Shown here one piece after another: positions 16,817 through 24,785 of a stretch of 57,900 nucleotides of DNA. The DNA lies in contig DIVD01000066.1 in assembly GCA_002423245.1 (NCBI GenBank), forward strand, positions 524-58,423, in the 5' to 3' direction. The position numbers and the translations under genes were made by a program. Source of the stretch: Rhodobacteraceae bacterium UBA6141 (lineage in GTDB: Bacteria > Pseudomonadota > Alphaproteobacteria > Rhodobacterales > Rhodobacteraceae). Numbering within the stretch: position 1 is the stretch's first letter; the number at the start of each line of letters is the position of its first letter. The notes under the pieces are model-generated. The model was given only the letters and a program-made list of their open reading frames with translations, had not been told where the DNA came from and made no database searches.

Positions 16817-17659
16817 TCAGGTTCCCGAGACAATCCACTGCAAGGCCAGCGTAAGCACGAACCCCGCCAGCCCGAGAAGCGCGAGCAGCCCATATCCCGC
16901 GCCCGCGATCAGCACCGCGTCGTAAAGCGCCATGCCAGCAATGAGCGTTACCACAGCCTTCGGCACATCCCCTGCATCACGCCTGAAGAGCCGATACAGC
17001 GCAAACAAAACCGACACGATCAGCCCGATCCAGAGCGCAAGTGCCAGCAGCACGCCGCCCGTCTGCCAAAGCGCGTAGAGGAGCGGGGCGATCAGCACGA
17101 GTAGCGGCCAAGCATTGTCGAGCCGGTCATACGCTTCCTGTTTGGCGGCGTAGGTCAGCCCGGCCGTATAGGCCATGAGCCCCAGCGCGCCCCAGATCAC
17201 ATTGCCGGTCATGTGCCCCACGGACAACGCGGCCGCGAGATAGCTGAAGAACCGCGCGCCCCCCATGATGACGGGGCTGAGAACCGTGCGCTTGTGCAGC
17301 CAGTCGTAGAGCAGGACCACACCTGCCAAGCATAGCCCGACAAGCCCCGCGTCTGTACCGGTGAGGAACGCAAGCACGATGCCCAGGAGCAGCAGCCCGA
17401 AGCCGCCGCGAAACACAGCCTCCCGCGAGATCTCGCCATTGGGGATGGGGCGGTTCGCGCGCTCCTGCGCGTCAATGTCGGCGTCAAATGCATCGTTGAG
17501 CCACATGCCCCCGATGTAGAAGGCCGTCAACGCGAGTGCTGCCAAAACAACAGATCCTGTCGCGGGATGCCCCGCCAGCACAGCGCCTGCCAGCGCGTTT
17601 GTCCACACCGTCGGCAAGTTCGAGACGCGCCCGAGCGTCAGATAGACCTTTAGGCTCAC
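16817..17659 (-). CDS. eboC: EboC: UbiA-family prenyltransferase
   Basis: A 280-residue integral membrane prenyltransferase that moves an isoprenoid chain to an acceptor. The first aspartate-rich motif is NDAFDADIDAQERANRP near residues 54-70. The second is around YDRLDNAWP near 185-193. Eight to nine hydrophobic segments are visible. The GTG start at 17659 overlaps the eboE stop (GTGA) and gives the family-typical N-terminus SLKVYLTLGRVSNLPTVWTN; an in-frame ATG ten codons upstream is less likely. The acceptor is unknown; in ebo clusters a polar or cyclised precursor is suspected. Confidence 0.85.
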   Translation of the reverse strand: MSLKVYLTLGRVSNLPTVWTNALAGAVLAGHPATGSVVLAALALTAFYIGGMWLNDAFDADIDAQERANRPIPNGEISREAVFRGGFGLLLLGIVLAFLTGTDAGLVGLCLAGVVLLYDWLHKRTVLSPVIMGGARFFSYLAAALSVGHMTGNVIWGALGLMAYTAGLTYAAKQEAYDRLDNAWPLLVLIAPLLYALWQTGGVLLALALWIGLIVSVLFALYRLFRRDAGDVPKAVVTLIAGMALYDAVLIAGAGYGLLALLGLAGFVLTLALQWIVSGT

Positions 17660-18843
17660 CTCGTGAGCTCGCCCAAGACCCAAGCGCATTCGCGACCGAT
17701 ATTCTCCGCAACCGTCGCGCCGCGCAGGTCCTTGGGCAGCACGTCCCAGGTGTAGGTCTCAACTTCGAGATGTGGGGAGATCGGGTCCTGCCGGTGCAGG
17801 GCCAGGATCGAGGCCAGAAAATCGCGGGTCGAGGAGAAGGCTCCGAGATTGCGGATAAAGACAGGCACGTGGAAATGCACACGCCATTCCTCACCATCCG
17901 TGCTTTCGCCAAGGGCGAGCGCATCGGGCAGATCCACCTCGCTCTTCAGTCCGTCAGGCGTACGGCGGATGACCTGGTGAAGGTAAGTGGGCTCGGCATA
18001 GGGGACAAGAGCCGCTCTTGCGCCCGCCGTCACGCTTGGGATCAGAAGTGCGGCGCTGAGTTGCAACTTGTGCACGGGGATGCCTGCTTTGCGCAAGGCG
18101 GCGATGCTTGCGACGGGGTCCTCATATTCCACCGCGGCGTGGCAGACATCGTAGCACAGCCCCAGATGGCGTGGCAGGGCGCTTGCCGCCTGTTCCGAAC
18201 CGAGCCCTGTGAGGTCCGCAACCCGCGCCGCGGCCGCCGCACTGAAGAGATGCGCGCTGAAGAACGCAACCGTCTCCGCAATGGTTTCAAGAAAACATGC
18301 CGGTTCGGGCTCGATCGCCAAGGCAATTGTCACGCCTGTCTTGGCCTCAAGCGCGATCAGATGCGCCACAGACCGCAGGATGTTCTCGGCGATCACTGCC
18401 TCTGCGCCAACCGCAAGCGGCTTGAAGGTGCCCGGCACCGTGCTGAGGCTGACCATCTCACCTTCGGACGCCAGTTCCGCCATCAGATCCGCGAGCGCAT
18501 TCGTGTAGCGCACCCGCTCTTCGCTGCGCCAGTCGGGCTGATAGACCTCTTCCTTCACGCGGGTGCCGTGAAAGCGGCCATAGGGGAAGCCGTTCACGGT
18601 AACGGCTTGGAAGTTCTGTTCATCAAGCGCGGCCTTGAGAGCCGCGCGTTTGGCCGGATCCGCTAACTCTTCCAGTGCCTCACCCGAAAACCGCAGCCCG
18701 ATTGCGAAGGCGTCGCCCGGGGAAACACTGGCCTTCACCTCTGCTGCGGGGCCGGTCAGCGCAGCCATCACCTCCGCATAGGTTTGCGTGGCATGGATGT
18801 TGAGGCAATAGGTCAGATGGCCCAGCGTATCGGGCAGCTTCAT
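17656..18843 (-). CDS. eboE: EboE: xylose-isomerase-like TIM-barrel protein
   Basis: A 395-residue protein beginning MKLPDTLGHLTYCLNIHATQ. It holds barrel-strand motifs FQAVTVNGFPYGRFHGT, ALAIEPEPACFLE, LGLCYDVCHAAVEYEDP and VHKLQLSAAL, arranged as in sugar-phosphate isomerase/epimerase barrels with metal-site Glu, Asp and His. It matches the 'metabolite traffic protein EboE' family. Its start overlaps the end of the eboD fusion by 4 bp and its stop overlaps the eboC start by 4 bp, so eboD-eboE-eboC form one tightly coupled operon. The precise reaction is not known. Confidence 0.8.
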   Translation of the reverse strand: MKLPDTLGHLTYCLNIHATQTYAEVMAALTGPAAEVKASVSPGDAFAIGLRFSGEALEELADPAKRAALKAALDEQNFQAVTVNGFPYGRFHGTRVKEEVYQPDWRSEERVRYTNALADLMAELASEGEMVSLSTVPGTFKPLAVGAEAVIAENILRSVAHLIALEAKTGVTIALAIEPEPACFLETIAETVAFFSAHLFSAAAAARVADLTGLGSEQAASALPRHLGLCYDVCHAAVEYEDPVASIAALRKAGIPVHKLQLSAALLIPSVTAGARAALVPYAEPTYLHQVIRRTPDGLKSEVDLPDALALGESTDGEEWRVHFHVPVFIRNLGAFSSTRDFLASILALHRQDPISPHLEVETYTWDVLPKDLRGATVAENIGRECAWVLGELTR

Positions 18844-20729
18844 GCCCGGGGCCTCCGGTCTTTGAGCCAAGCGATGGCGGCAAGCACGCGCGCCTCTTCC
18901 ATCTCATGTACCTCGATCCCGACACCGATGTCTTTAAGGAGCGTCACGTTGAGCGCGCCGCCGAGATGCTCTTGGAACTCGCGCAGGCCTTGCAATACCA
19001 GCGGCGCACCGTTGTCGCCCTGTTCTTCCAGCGCGGGATGCCAGGTTGGCAGGCCGATCCGGTCAAGCAGCGCTGCGATGCGGTCGTCTACGCCTTTGGG
19101 CAGGAGCCCGATGAGCACGGAATAGCGGGCATCAAGAGCAATCCCGATAGCCACCGCCTCACCATGCCGCACCTCATGGTTCGTAATGGCCTCGAGCTTG
19201 TGGGCCGACCAATGTCCGAAATCCAAGGGCCGGGCTGAGCCGGTTTCGAACGGATCCCCGCCCTTGGTAATCTGCCGGATGTGTAGCTCTGCGGAGCGGC
19301 GTATCATGTATTCTTCCGCCTCTGGCTCGAAACGGGTGAGCGCGTCGGCAGTAACCTCAAGCCAGTCGAAGAAGGCCGCGTCGCGGATGAGCGCGACCTT
19401 CACGGCCTCCGAAATGCCCGCGATGCGCTCCCGCCGTGGCAGCGTATTGAGGAAGTCGAAATCGTTCAGTACCGCGTGTGGAGGCGCGAAAGTGCCCACG
19501 TAGTTCTTTATACCCTCGAAATTGACTGCGTTCTTGACCCCAACACCACTGTCATTCTGGCTGAGCACCGTTGTTGGCACGCGGATATGCCGAAGACCAC
19601 GATGGGCCGTGGCGGCGGCAAAGCCAACTGCATCGAGCACCGCGCCTCCCCCGATTGCGATGACATAGGCGTGCCGGTCCACACCGTTGCGGAGGAACAT
19701 GCGGTAGATGTCGGGGACTACCGTGAAGCCGCCCTTGATCGCCTCGCCGCCGGGGACGTGCCGCGGCGCTTCGAGAAGCGCGATCCGGTCCGAGTGCGCC
19801 GCGAAATACGCGGAAACGCGTTTCTCCAGCCCGGAGTCCGCACGTGCTACACTATCATCGATCAGGACCACACATTTGACCCTGTCCGCGCCGTGCCCGG
19901 CCAGAGCATCTGCCAAGTCAAGATTGGCGGGATCGAACAACCCCCGCGTAAAAACCACTGGGTAGCTATAGGGAATGGCGAATTCGCAGGTCTGCGTTTC
20001 GGTCCGGTTCTCTAGCTTCGCGCGCGCCGTTCCCGTTCCCGTTCCAAAGAAGATGCCTGTCCAACGCGAGGTGGCGCGCATTCCAGCATAGGCTAGGGCC
20101 GGAATGCCAACCGCGCCCGCGAAGGCAAGCAGGAAGGAGTTGGTCGACCAAGCATAAGCGCCGATACCTGCATAGGCCGCCGCAATCCCGAGATTGGCCA
20201 AACTCGTCAGAAGAATGAACCCTCCGAGCGGGTAGCGCGCCGCGCCCGCCGCCAAGGTCGAGGCCTCCGCCAGCACTGGTGCCGCGCGCATTAAGACAAG
20301 GGCAGATCCGCCCATGCGCACCGCCAGGTTTTCGACGCGCACCAGCTCCGCCTCGCCCATAAGCCTGCGGATCAACGCCGTCCCGCCTGTCGCTCCGATC
20401 CAGTAGCCGAAGAGGCAGCTGAACGTCATGCCGATCCAACAGACGAGCGTTCCGACGACAAAGCCCACGGTTGCGCCGGCCATGGCGTTCACCAAGCTCG
20501 ACGGCACAGGTAAAATCACGTCTAGCGTCAGGGCGCCACCGATCAGCGCCGCGAGAACAGGCCCGTTTGGGATTGCCTCGATTGCGGAATTGACCAGCAC
20601 CTTGATCTGCTCTTCGAGCAAGACAAAGGGCAAGAGGATGACTGTTATCAGCAGTACAAAGAGCAATGCCCGTTTGAAGAGCAAAGATCTCGGAGAGACT
20701 GAACCTGAATAGTTCAAATTCTTTTCCAT
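18840..20729 (-). CDS. eboD: EboD fused to a VTT membrane domain (VTT-dehydroquinate-synthase-like)
   Basis: A 629-residue fusion. Residues 1-225 are a VTT/DedA domain: a first hydrophobic helix at 17-38, then DVILPVPSSLVNAMAG at 70-85, CWIGMTFSCLFGYWIGATGG at 97-116, MRAAPVLAEASTLAAG near 147-162 and a last helix near 195-215. Residues 250-629 are a sugar-phosphate-cyclase/dehydroquinate-synthase fold: NAD motif YVIAIGGGAVLDAVG at 355-369, VLSQNDSG at 388-395, ISEAVKVALIRD at 439-450, DFGHWSAHKLE at 503-513 and HGEAVAIG at 522-529. The metal ligands (Glu441, His506 or His510, His522) seem kept. The start MEKNLN is preferred over an upstream GTG at 20804, which would leave little room before the IS21 end at 20812. 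Confidence 0.85.
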   Translation of the reverse strand: MEKNLNYSGSVSPRSLLFKRALLFVLLITVILLPFVLLEEQIKVLVNSAIEAIPNGPVLAALIGGALTLDVILPVPSSLVNAMAGATVGFVVGTLVCWIGMTFSCLFGYWIGATGGTALIRRLMGEAELVRVENLAVRMGGSALVLMRAAPVLAEASTLAAGAARYPLGGFILLTSLANLGIAAAYAGIGAYAWSTNSFLLAFAGAVGIPALAYAGMRATSRWTGIFFGTGTGTARAKLENRTETQTCEFAIPYSYPVVFTRGLFDPANLDLADALAGHGADRVKCVVLIDDSVARADSGLEKRVSAYFAAHSDRIALLEAPRHVPGGEAIKGGFTVVPDIYRMFLRNGVDRHAYVIAIGGGAVLDAVGFAAATAHRGLRHIRVPTTVLSQNDSGVGVKNAVNFEGIKNYVGTFAPPHAVLNDFDFLNTLPRRERIAGISEAVKVALIRDAAFFDWLEVTADALTRFEPEAEEYMIRRSAELHIRQITKGGDPFETGSARPLDFGHWSAHKLEAITNHEVRHGEAVAIGIALDARYSVLIGLLPKGVDDRIAALLDRIGLPTWHPALEEQGDNGAPLVLQGLREFQEHLGGALNVTLLKDIGVGIEVHEMEEARVLAAIAWLKDRRPRA

Positions 20730-20811
20730 CCATCGCGCCGTTGCGGCGCTTGCCCGCCTGCCGTGAGTCGCGCGTCTATCCAGACGAAGCTTAGAAAGGT
20801 GCACACCGGGC

Positions 20812-20935
20812 TGTCAACGGCGGAGCAAAAGCCGGCCACGTGGCGGCGTAAAAGTCGGCCACTGTGGCGCGCGGCTGAAACCGCCGGGAGGGCGTAGCCT
20901 GAACCGCCCCGGGTTTCCGAGAGGGGAGAACGGTG
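20812..20935 (+). mobile_element. IS21-type element end (remnant)
   Basis: TGTCAACGGCGGAGCAAAAG starting at 20812 resembles the IS21 end at 11491 (TGTCAACGGCGGAGACAAAA), and both continue GCCGGCCACG/CCGGCCACGG followed by GGCGGCG. No istA or istB sequence follows, so only a terminus of about 120 bp remains. It lies 83 bp upstream of the eboD start and marks the right border of the ebo cluster. From about 20936 to the tRNA I see nothing else except a 6-base hairpin near 21001-21019. Confidence 0.7.
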
Positions 20936-21050
20936 CTCAAACTGGCCTTTGCAGAGCCATTGAGATATCGCCGGAATGAGGGTTACCGAACCGCTGAAAT
21001 CACCTTTCCTTTCAAGGTGTTAGCAAATTCTCAGTCCCTAAAGTGCGGGA

Positions 21051-21134
21051 TGGTGGGCGACCCTGGAATCGAACCAGGCGTGGGTCTCCCCGGCGGAGTT
21101 ACAGTCCGCTGCCGCACCTTGCAGCACGTCGCCC
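21051..21134 (-). tRNA. tRNA-Tyr (GTA anticodon)
   Basis: On the minus strand the 5' acceptor GGGCGAC pairs with GTCGCCC, followed by A and an encoded CCA (21051-21053). The anticodon loop ACTGTAACT gives anticodon GTA. The gene is class II with an extended variable arm (GGGGAGACCCACG region), as expected for bacterial tRNA-Tyr. The T arm CCTGGTTCGATTCCAGG is complete. Confidence 0.95.
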
Positions 21135-21146
21135 GACGCTGGCGGG

Positions 21147-21175
21147 GAAATATCGGAGGGGCCGGGGGGCGTCAA
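21147..21175 (-). promoter_or_regulatory. Promoter of tRNA-Tyr
   Basis: Minus-strand TTGACG (21170-21175) and TATTTC (21147-21152) are spaced by 17 bases and lie 12 bases before the mature tRNA 5' end. The ISAs1 copy starts about 60 bp upstream of the -35, so the promoter is spared. Confidence 0.7.
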
Positions 21176-21291
21176 GCAGCAATTTCGCCCCGATTTCGGG
21201 CCCCGCGGCGGCAGGGGAATCGCATTTGAAGAACAGGGCTGGCGGAGTGTTGTGATCTGGATTCTGTAGGAGCCTCCTGAAGGAGGAACCG

Positions 21292-22415
21292 ATGCCGTCA
21301 TTGATCACGATTTTCGGGGATATTCCGGACCCACGCCGCGGGGATGCGCAGCGCCATGATCTGCTCGACATTCTGACGATCGCGCTTGTGGCGTCGGTCT
21401 GCGGGGCGGAGTCTTGCGTGGACCTTGCCGGGTTTGCCGGGGACCGGGAGCCGCTGCTCAGGGGATTCCTGCGCCAATGGGTTGCCAAGCCCCGACACGT
21501 TCAGCCGGGTGTTCCGGTTGCTCGATCCTGCCGCCTTCGGGCGGGCCTTCGAGGCGTTCCTCGGTGACCTGGGGGCCGACGGGGCGGGGGTGCTCGCCAT
21601 CGACGGCAAGACGCTCAAGCGCTCGTTCGACCTGGCCACCGGCCGCTCGCCCCTGCATGTCGTCACCGCTTTCGGGGCCGGGGCGCGGCTCGGTTTCGGC
21701 CAGCGCGCCGCCCGCACCCGGCGAGAACGAGATCACCGCCGCCCGTGCGCTGCTGGCCACGCTCGCGCTCGACGGCGCACTGGTCACCGGTGATGCGATC
21801 CACGCCCAGGCCGAGACCGCGCAGCTCGTGCCGGAGCGCGGCGGAGACTATCTTTTCGCGCTCAAGGCCAATCGCCCGGCGATGCTGGAGGCAGTCGTCG
21901 CCTGCTTCGCCGATCCGCCCGAGGCGCTGGAAAGTTTCGAGACAACAGATGCCGACCACGGCCGCATCGAGACCCGCTGCCACCGCGTAACCCATGATGT
22001 CGAATGGCTTTTCGGAAACAGGGCCGAACCCGGTGAACCCGTCATGCCCGGCCTCGCCACCCTCGCCTGCGTCACAGCCACCCGCACAGCCACCCGCACA
22101 GCCACCCGCGGCGAAGGCGCGCCCTCGACCCGCTACTACCTCTCGTCCGCGCCCCTGACGCCCCAACGGTTCGCCAACGCCGTCCGCAGCCATTGGGCCA
22201 TCGAAAACTCGCTTCACTGGGTGCTCGACGTCACCTTCGACGAGGACGCCGCCCGCAACCGCGCCGATAACGGTCCCGAGAACCTTGCCATCCTCCGTCG
22301 CCTGACCCTGAACCTCCTGCGAACCGCCCGCCCGAAACTCCCCATCTCACGGAAAAGAAAGCGATCCGGATGGTCCGACGCCTTCGCCCGGTCCGTCATC
22401 GGCCAAATGCGATAG
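21292..22415 (+). pseudogene. ISAs1-family transposase with two frameshifts
   Basis: Frame one reads MPSLITIFGDIPDPRRGDAQ, RHDLLDILTIALVASVCGAE to about 21475. Frame two reads GLPSPDTFSRVFRLLDPAAF, VLAIDGKTLKRSFDLATG to about 21710. Frame three reads ENEITAARALLATLALDGAL, VTGDAIHAQ, RSHWAIENSLHWVLDVTFDE and ends VIGQMR. These are the DDE_Tnp_1-associated N-terminus and the catalytic core of ISAs1 transposases. Two shifts of frame make it inactive. Confidence 0.85.
22074..22109 (+). repeat. Three tandem 12-base units in the transposase
   Basis: ACAGCCACCCGC is repeated exactly three times, encoding TATR-type repeats within a variable loop of the transposase. It probably arose by slippage in this copy. 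Confidence 0.8.
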
Positions 22416-22497
22416 CCCTGCCCGCGGCGGGGGGCGGTCTTGCCAGCGGCGGCTGGCCGGGCCATTGTCCGCCGCTGTCGGAACGGGGGCCAGAGCC

Positions 22498-23280
22498 ATG
22501 AAGAAACCCGCCTGGGTGATAGACAAGGAACGCGCCCGCCGGGCGGCGGCGGCCGAAACCCTCTGGCTGTTCGGCCTGCACGCGGTGCGCGACGCGCTGA
22601 CCAACCCGGCGCGCGAGCGCATCCGCCTGGTGCTGACCAGGAACGCCCATGACAAGCTGGCCGAAGCCGTCGCCGCGGCGGGGATGGAGCCGGACATCGT
22701 CGATGCCCGCAAGTTCGACGCCGAGGTGCCGCTGCAACCCGAGAGCGTGCATCAGGGCGCCGCACTGGAGGTGAAGCCGCTGCGCTGGGGCCCCGTGTCC
22801 GAGGTCTGCATCGACGGGCCGGGCAAGCCGCTGGTGGTGCTGCTGGACCAAGTGACCGATCCGCATAACGTCGGCGCGGTGCTGCGCTCGGCCGAGGTGT
22901 TCGGCGCGCGGGCGGTGATCGCCCCTGCCCGCCATTCCGCGCCCGAGACCGGGGCGCTGGCCAAGACCGCCAGCGGCGCGCTGGAACGCCAGCCCTATCT
23001 GCGGGTCGTCAACCTTGCCGAGGCGATGGAGGAGCTGAAGGCCGCCGGCTACATCCTGATCGGCCTTGCGGGCGAGGCCGAGGCGACGCTGGCCGAGGCG
23101 CTGGCCGAGGTCGGCAACCGCCCGGTCGGGCTGGTCCTGGGGGCCGAGGGGCCGGGGCTGCGCGAGAAGACCCGCGCCACCTGCGACCGGCTGGCGCGGG
23201 TGCCCTTCGCCGGCGATTTCGGCTCGCTGAATGTGTCGAACGCGGCGGCGATCGCGCTTTACGCGGCGGCCACACGGTAA
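22498..23280 (+). CDS. rlmB: 23S rRNA (guanosine-2'-O)-methyltransferase RlmB
   Basis: A 260-residue SpoU-family enzyme that methylates G2251 in the peptidyl-transferase loop of 23S rRNA with S-adenosylmethionine. The N-terminal substrate-binding domain starts at WLFGLHAVRDALTNPARERI. The knotted catalytic domain shows VVLLDQVTDPHNVGAVLRSA, GLVLGAEGPGLR and SLNVSNAAAIALYAA, the three SpoU motifs. The ATG at 22498 follows CCAGAGCC. It originally diverged from tRNA-Tyr; ISAs1 now ends 78 bp upstream and may have altered its promoter. Confidence 0.93.
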   Translation: MKKPAWVIDKERARRAAAAETLWLFGLHAVRDALTNPARERIRLVLTRNAHDKLAEAVAAAGMEPDIVDARKFDAEVPLQPESVHQGAALEVKPLRWGPVSEVCIDGPGKPLVVLLDQVTDPHNVGAVLRSAEVFGARAVIAPARHSAPETGALAKTASGALERQPYLRVVNLAEAMEELKAAGYILIGLAGEAEATLAEALAEVGNRPVGLVLGAEGPGLREKTRATCDRLARVPFAGDFGSLNVSNAAAIALYAAATR

Positions 23281-23397
23281 GGTGTGCGGCCGTGGGCTTC
23301 CCCCGCGGCGGGGGGGCTGGCATTCTCTGCCCGGTCGGCCATTTGCCCGCCGCATTTGCCCGCCGCACGAGACGGACCACCGGACGGAAGATCTGCC

Positions 23398-23874
23398 ATG
23401 CTGCCGCGTCACCCCACCCCCGCGCATAGCCTCCGGCTTCCCGCGCTGCTGATCGCGGCGCTGCTCGGCGGGGCCGTGCCGCTGCCGGCGCTGGCCGACA
23501 GGCGGCCGGTCGCCACGGCGTCGGGCGTGGCGCTGGGGGGGCGGGATGCGGTGGCCTATTTCAGCGGCGACGGCCCGGTTGCGGGAAGCGCCGACCATGC
23601 GCTGAAATGGCACGGCGCGGTGTGGTTCTTTTCCAGCGGCACCAACCTTGCCGCCTTCGAGATGAATCCCTCGGCCTATGCGCCGCGCTATGGCGGCTAT
23701 TGCCCGGTCTCGGTGATCGAGGGCGACCTGCGCCCCGGCAATCCCGAGATGTTCGTGATCCGGCAGGGGCGGCTGTATCTGGCCGCCTCGGAAGAGGCCC
23801 GCGCCGCGATCCTGAACGATCCCGGACTGATAGAGCGTGCGGACGCGGCCTGGAAGGCACTGCGCGAGCGGTGA
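23398..23874 (+). CDS. Exported YHS-domain protein
   Basis: A 158-residue protein with an N-terminal signal peptide (hydrophobic LRLPALLIAALLGGAVPLPALA, cleavage likely after ALA near residue 33). A YHS-like domain follows: LGGRDAVAYFSGDGPVAGSA, HGAVWFFSSGTNLAAFEMNP, YAPRYGGYCPVSV. YHS domains are small modules linked to metal binding; this periplasmic family in alphaproteobacteria has no firm function. It lies between rlmB and a terminator-bearing leader. Confidence 0.8.
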   Translation: MLPRHPTPAHSLRLPALLIAALLGGAVPLPALADRRPVATASGVALGGRDAVAYFSGDGPVAGSADHALKWHGAVWFFSSGTNLAAFEMNPSAYAPRYGGYCPVSVIEGDLRPGNPEMFVIRQGRLYLAASEEARAAILNDPGLIERADAAWKALRER

Positions 23875-23929
23875 GGGGCTGCGACTGCCTGACGGGGCCG
23901 CGGGATTCAAATCACGTTTCGATCACGTG

Positions 23930-24066
23930 TTTGCGACGTGGCTTTAACGCCACAGTCAGCTATCCTATGTTCTGTCATGGAAGGCGACACCGGAACTGTC
24001 GCGTTTCTCTTCACTGTCCCTCGTTCCGCCACTGGCGCCCGGGCTTGCTGTCCGGGCGCTTTTTTC
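23930..24066 (+). ncRNA. Unassigned leader RNA or small RNA ending in a strong terminator
   Basis: No coding frame fits here. A 5-base hairpin GTGGC-TTTAAC-GCCAC lies near 23938-23953. A later segment (TCATGGAAGGCGACACCGG and onward) leads into the intrinsic terminator at 24035-24065. Transcription from an upstream promoter would end 33 bp before the CoA-binding gene, so this is either an independent small RNA or a transcription-attenuation leader for the CoA-binding/metY genes. I could not match it to SAM-II or another named riboswitch by eye. Confidence 0.35.
24035..24065 (+). terminator. Intrinsic terminator
   Basis: GCGCCCGG (24035-24042) pairs perfectly with CCGGGCGC (24052-24059) across a 9-base loop, followed by six T residues. 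This is the clearest rho-independent terminator in the window. Confidence 0.9.
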
Positions 24067-24098
24067 TTGGCGGTGCCCCAGATGGAGGAGCTTTCCCG

Positions 24099-24557
24099 AT
24101 GACGACGACCGACACCTTCCTGCGCGATACGCTGCAATCCACCCGCGTGATCGCGGTGGTGGGCTTTTCGCCCGACCCTGCCCGCCCCTCGCATTCCGTG
24201 GCCCGATACCTGCGCCAGATGGGCTATCGGGTGATCCCGGTCAATCCCGGACAGGCCGGCAAGACCCTCTTGGGCGAGACGGTCGTGGCGCGGCTGTCCG
24301 ACATTCCGACCGATGTGCCGGTGGACATGGTGGACATCTTCCGCCGGTCCGATGCCGTGCCGGAGGTCGTGGACGAGGCGATGGCCGCGCTGCCGCATCT
24401 GCGCACGATCTGGATGCAGCTTGGCGTCGCCCATGCCGGCGCCGCGGAAAAGGCCCGCGCCGCCGGGCTGGCCGTGGTCGAGAATCGCTGCCCGAGGATC
24501 GAGATCCCGCGGCTGTTCGGCGGCGCCTCGCCGCTGGAGGGTGTGCCGCAGGTCTGA
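24099..24557 (+). CDS. CoA-binding-domain protein
   Basis: A 152-residue single-domain Rossmann protein of the CoA_binding_2 type: VIAVVGFSPDPARPSHSVAR, YLRQMGYRVIPVNPGQAGKT, VDIFRRSDAVPEVVDEAM, IWMQLGVAHAGAAEKARAAG, and VVENRCPRIE with the conserved late cysteine. The start was set by GGAGGAG at 24085-24091. It sits 228 bp before metY, a pairing that recurs in rhodobacteria, so a role linked to acyl-CoA or homoserine ester supply is possible but unproven. Confidence 0.85.
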   Translation: MTTTDTFLRDTLQSTRVIAVVGFSPDPARPSHSVARYLRQMGYRVIPVNPGQAGKTLLGETVVARLSDIPTDVPVDMVDIFRRSDAVPEVVDEAMAALPHLRTIWMQLGVAHAGAAEKARAAGLAVVENRCPRIEIPRLFGGASPLEGVPQV

Positions 24558-24785
24558 GCCGCCGCCTGCCGAACACCGCCTTGCCAAACAGGAACGCCGT
24601 TCCCTTGGGCGCGCTGCGGCTGCCGCCGTTCGCGGGCCGGCGCCGCCACTCGCGAACGCCCGTTCCGGCACCGGCATCGCTGCCCGCCATTCGTCCTCCC
24701 TGCCCGGCGTTGCGCGGCGGCGCGGCTTCCCCTAGCCTGCCGCGGCAAGCATCCGCGCGGGCGGATGACCGGGGAGGACGCACGG

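Larger units (their letters stand above)
21234..22420 (+). mobile_element. ISAs1-family insertion sequence (decayed)
   Basis: The ends CAGGGCT (21234) and AGCCCTG (to 22420) are inverted copies around a degraded transposase gene. The element separates divergent tRNA-Tyr and rlmB. I see no clear target duplication. Confidence 0.75.

Noticed and set aside
22074..22109. Possible CRISPR-like repeat
   Set aside because: The three 12-base units are directly adjacent with no spacers and lie inside a transposase frame.
23930..24034. SAM-II riboswitch ahead of metY
   Set aside because: I could not line up the pseudoknot consensus by eye; only a small TTTAAC loop resembles it. Kept as an unassigned leader instead.
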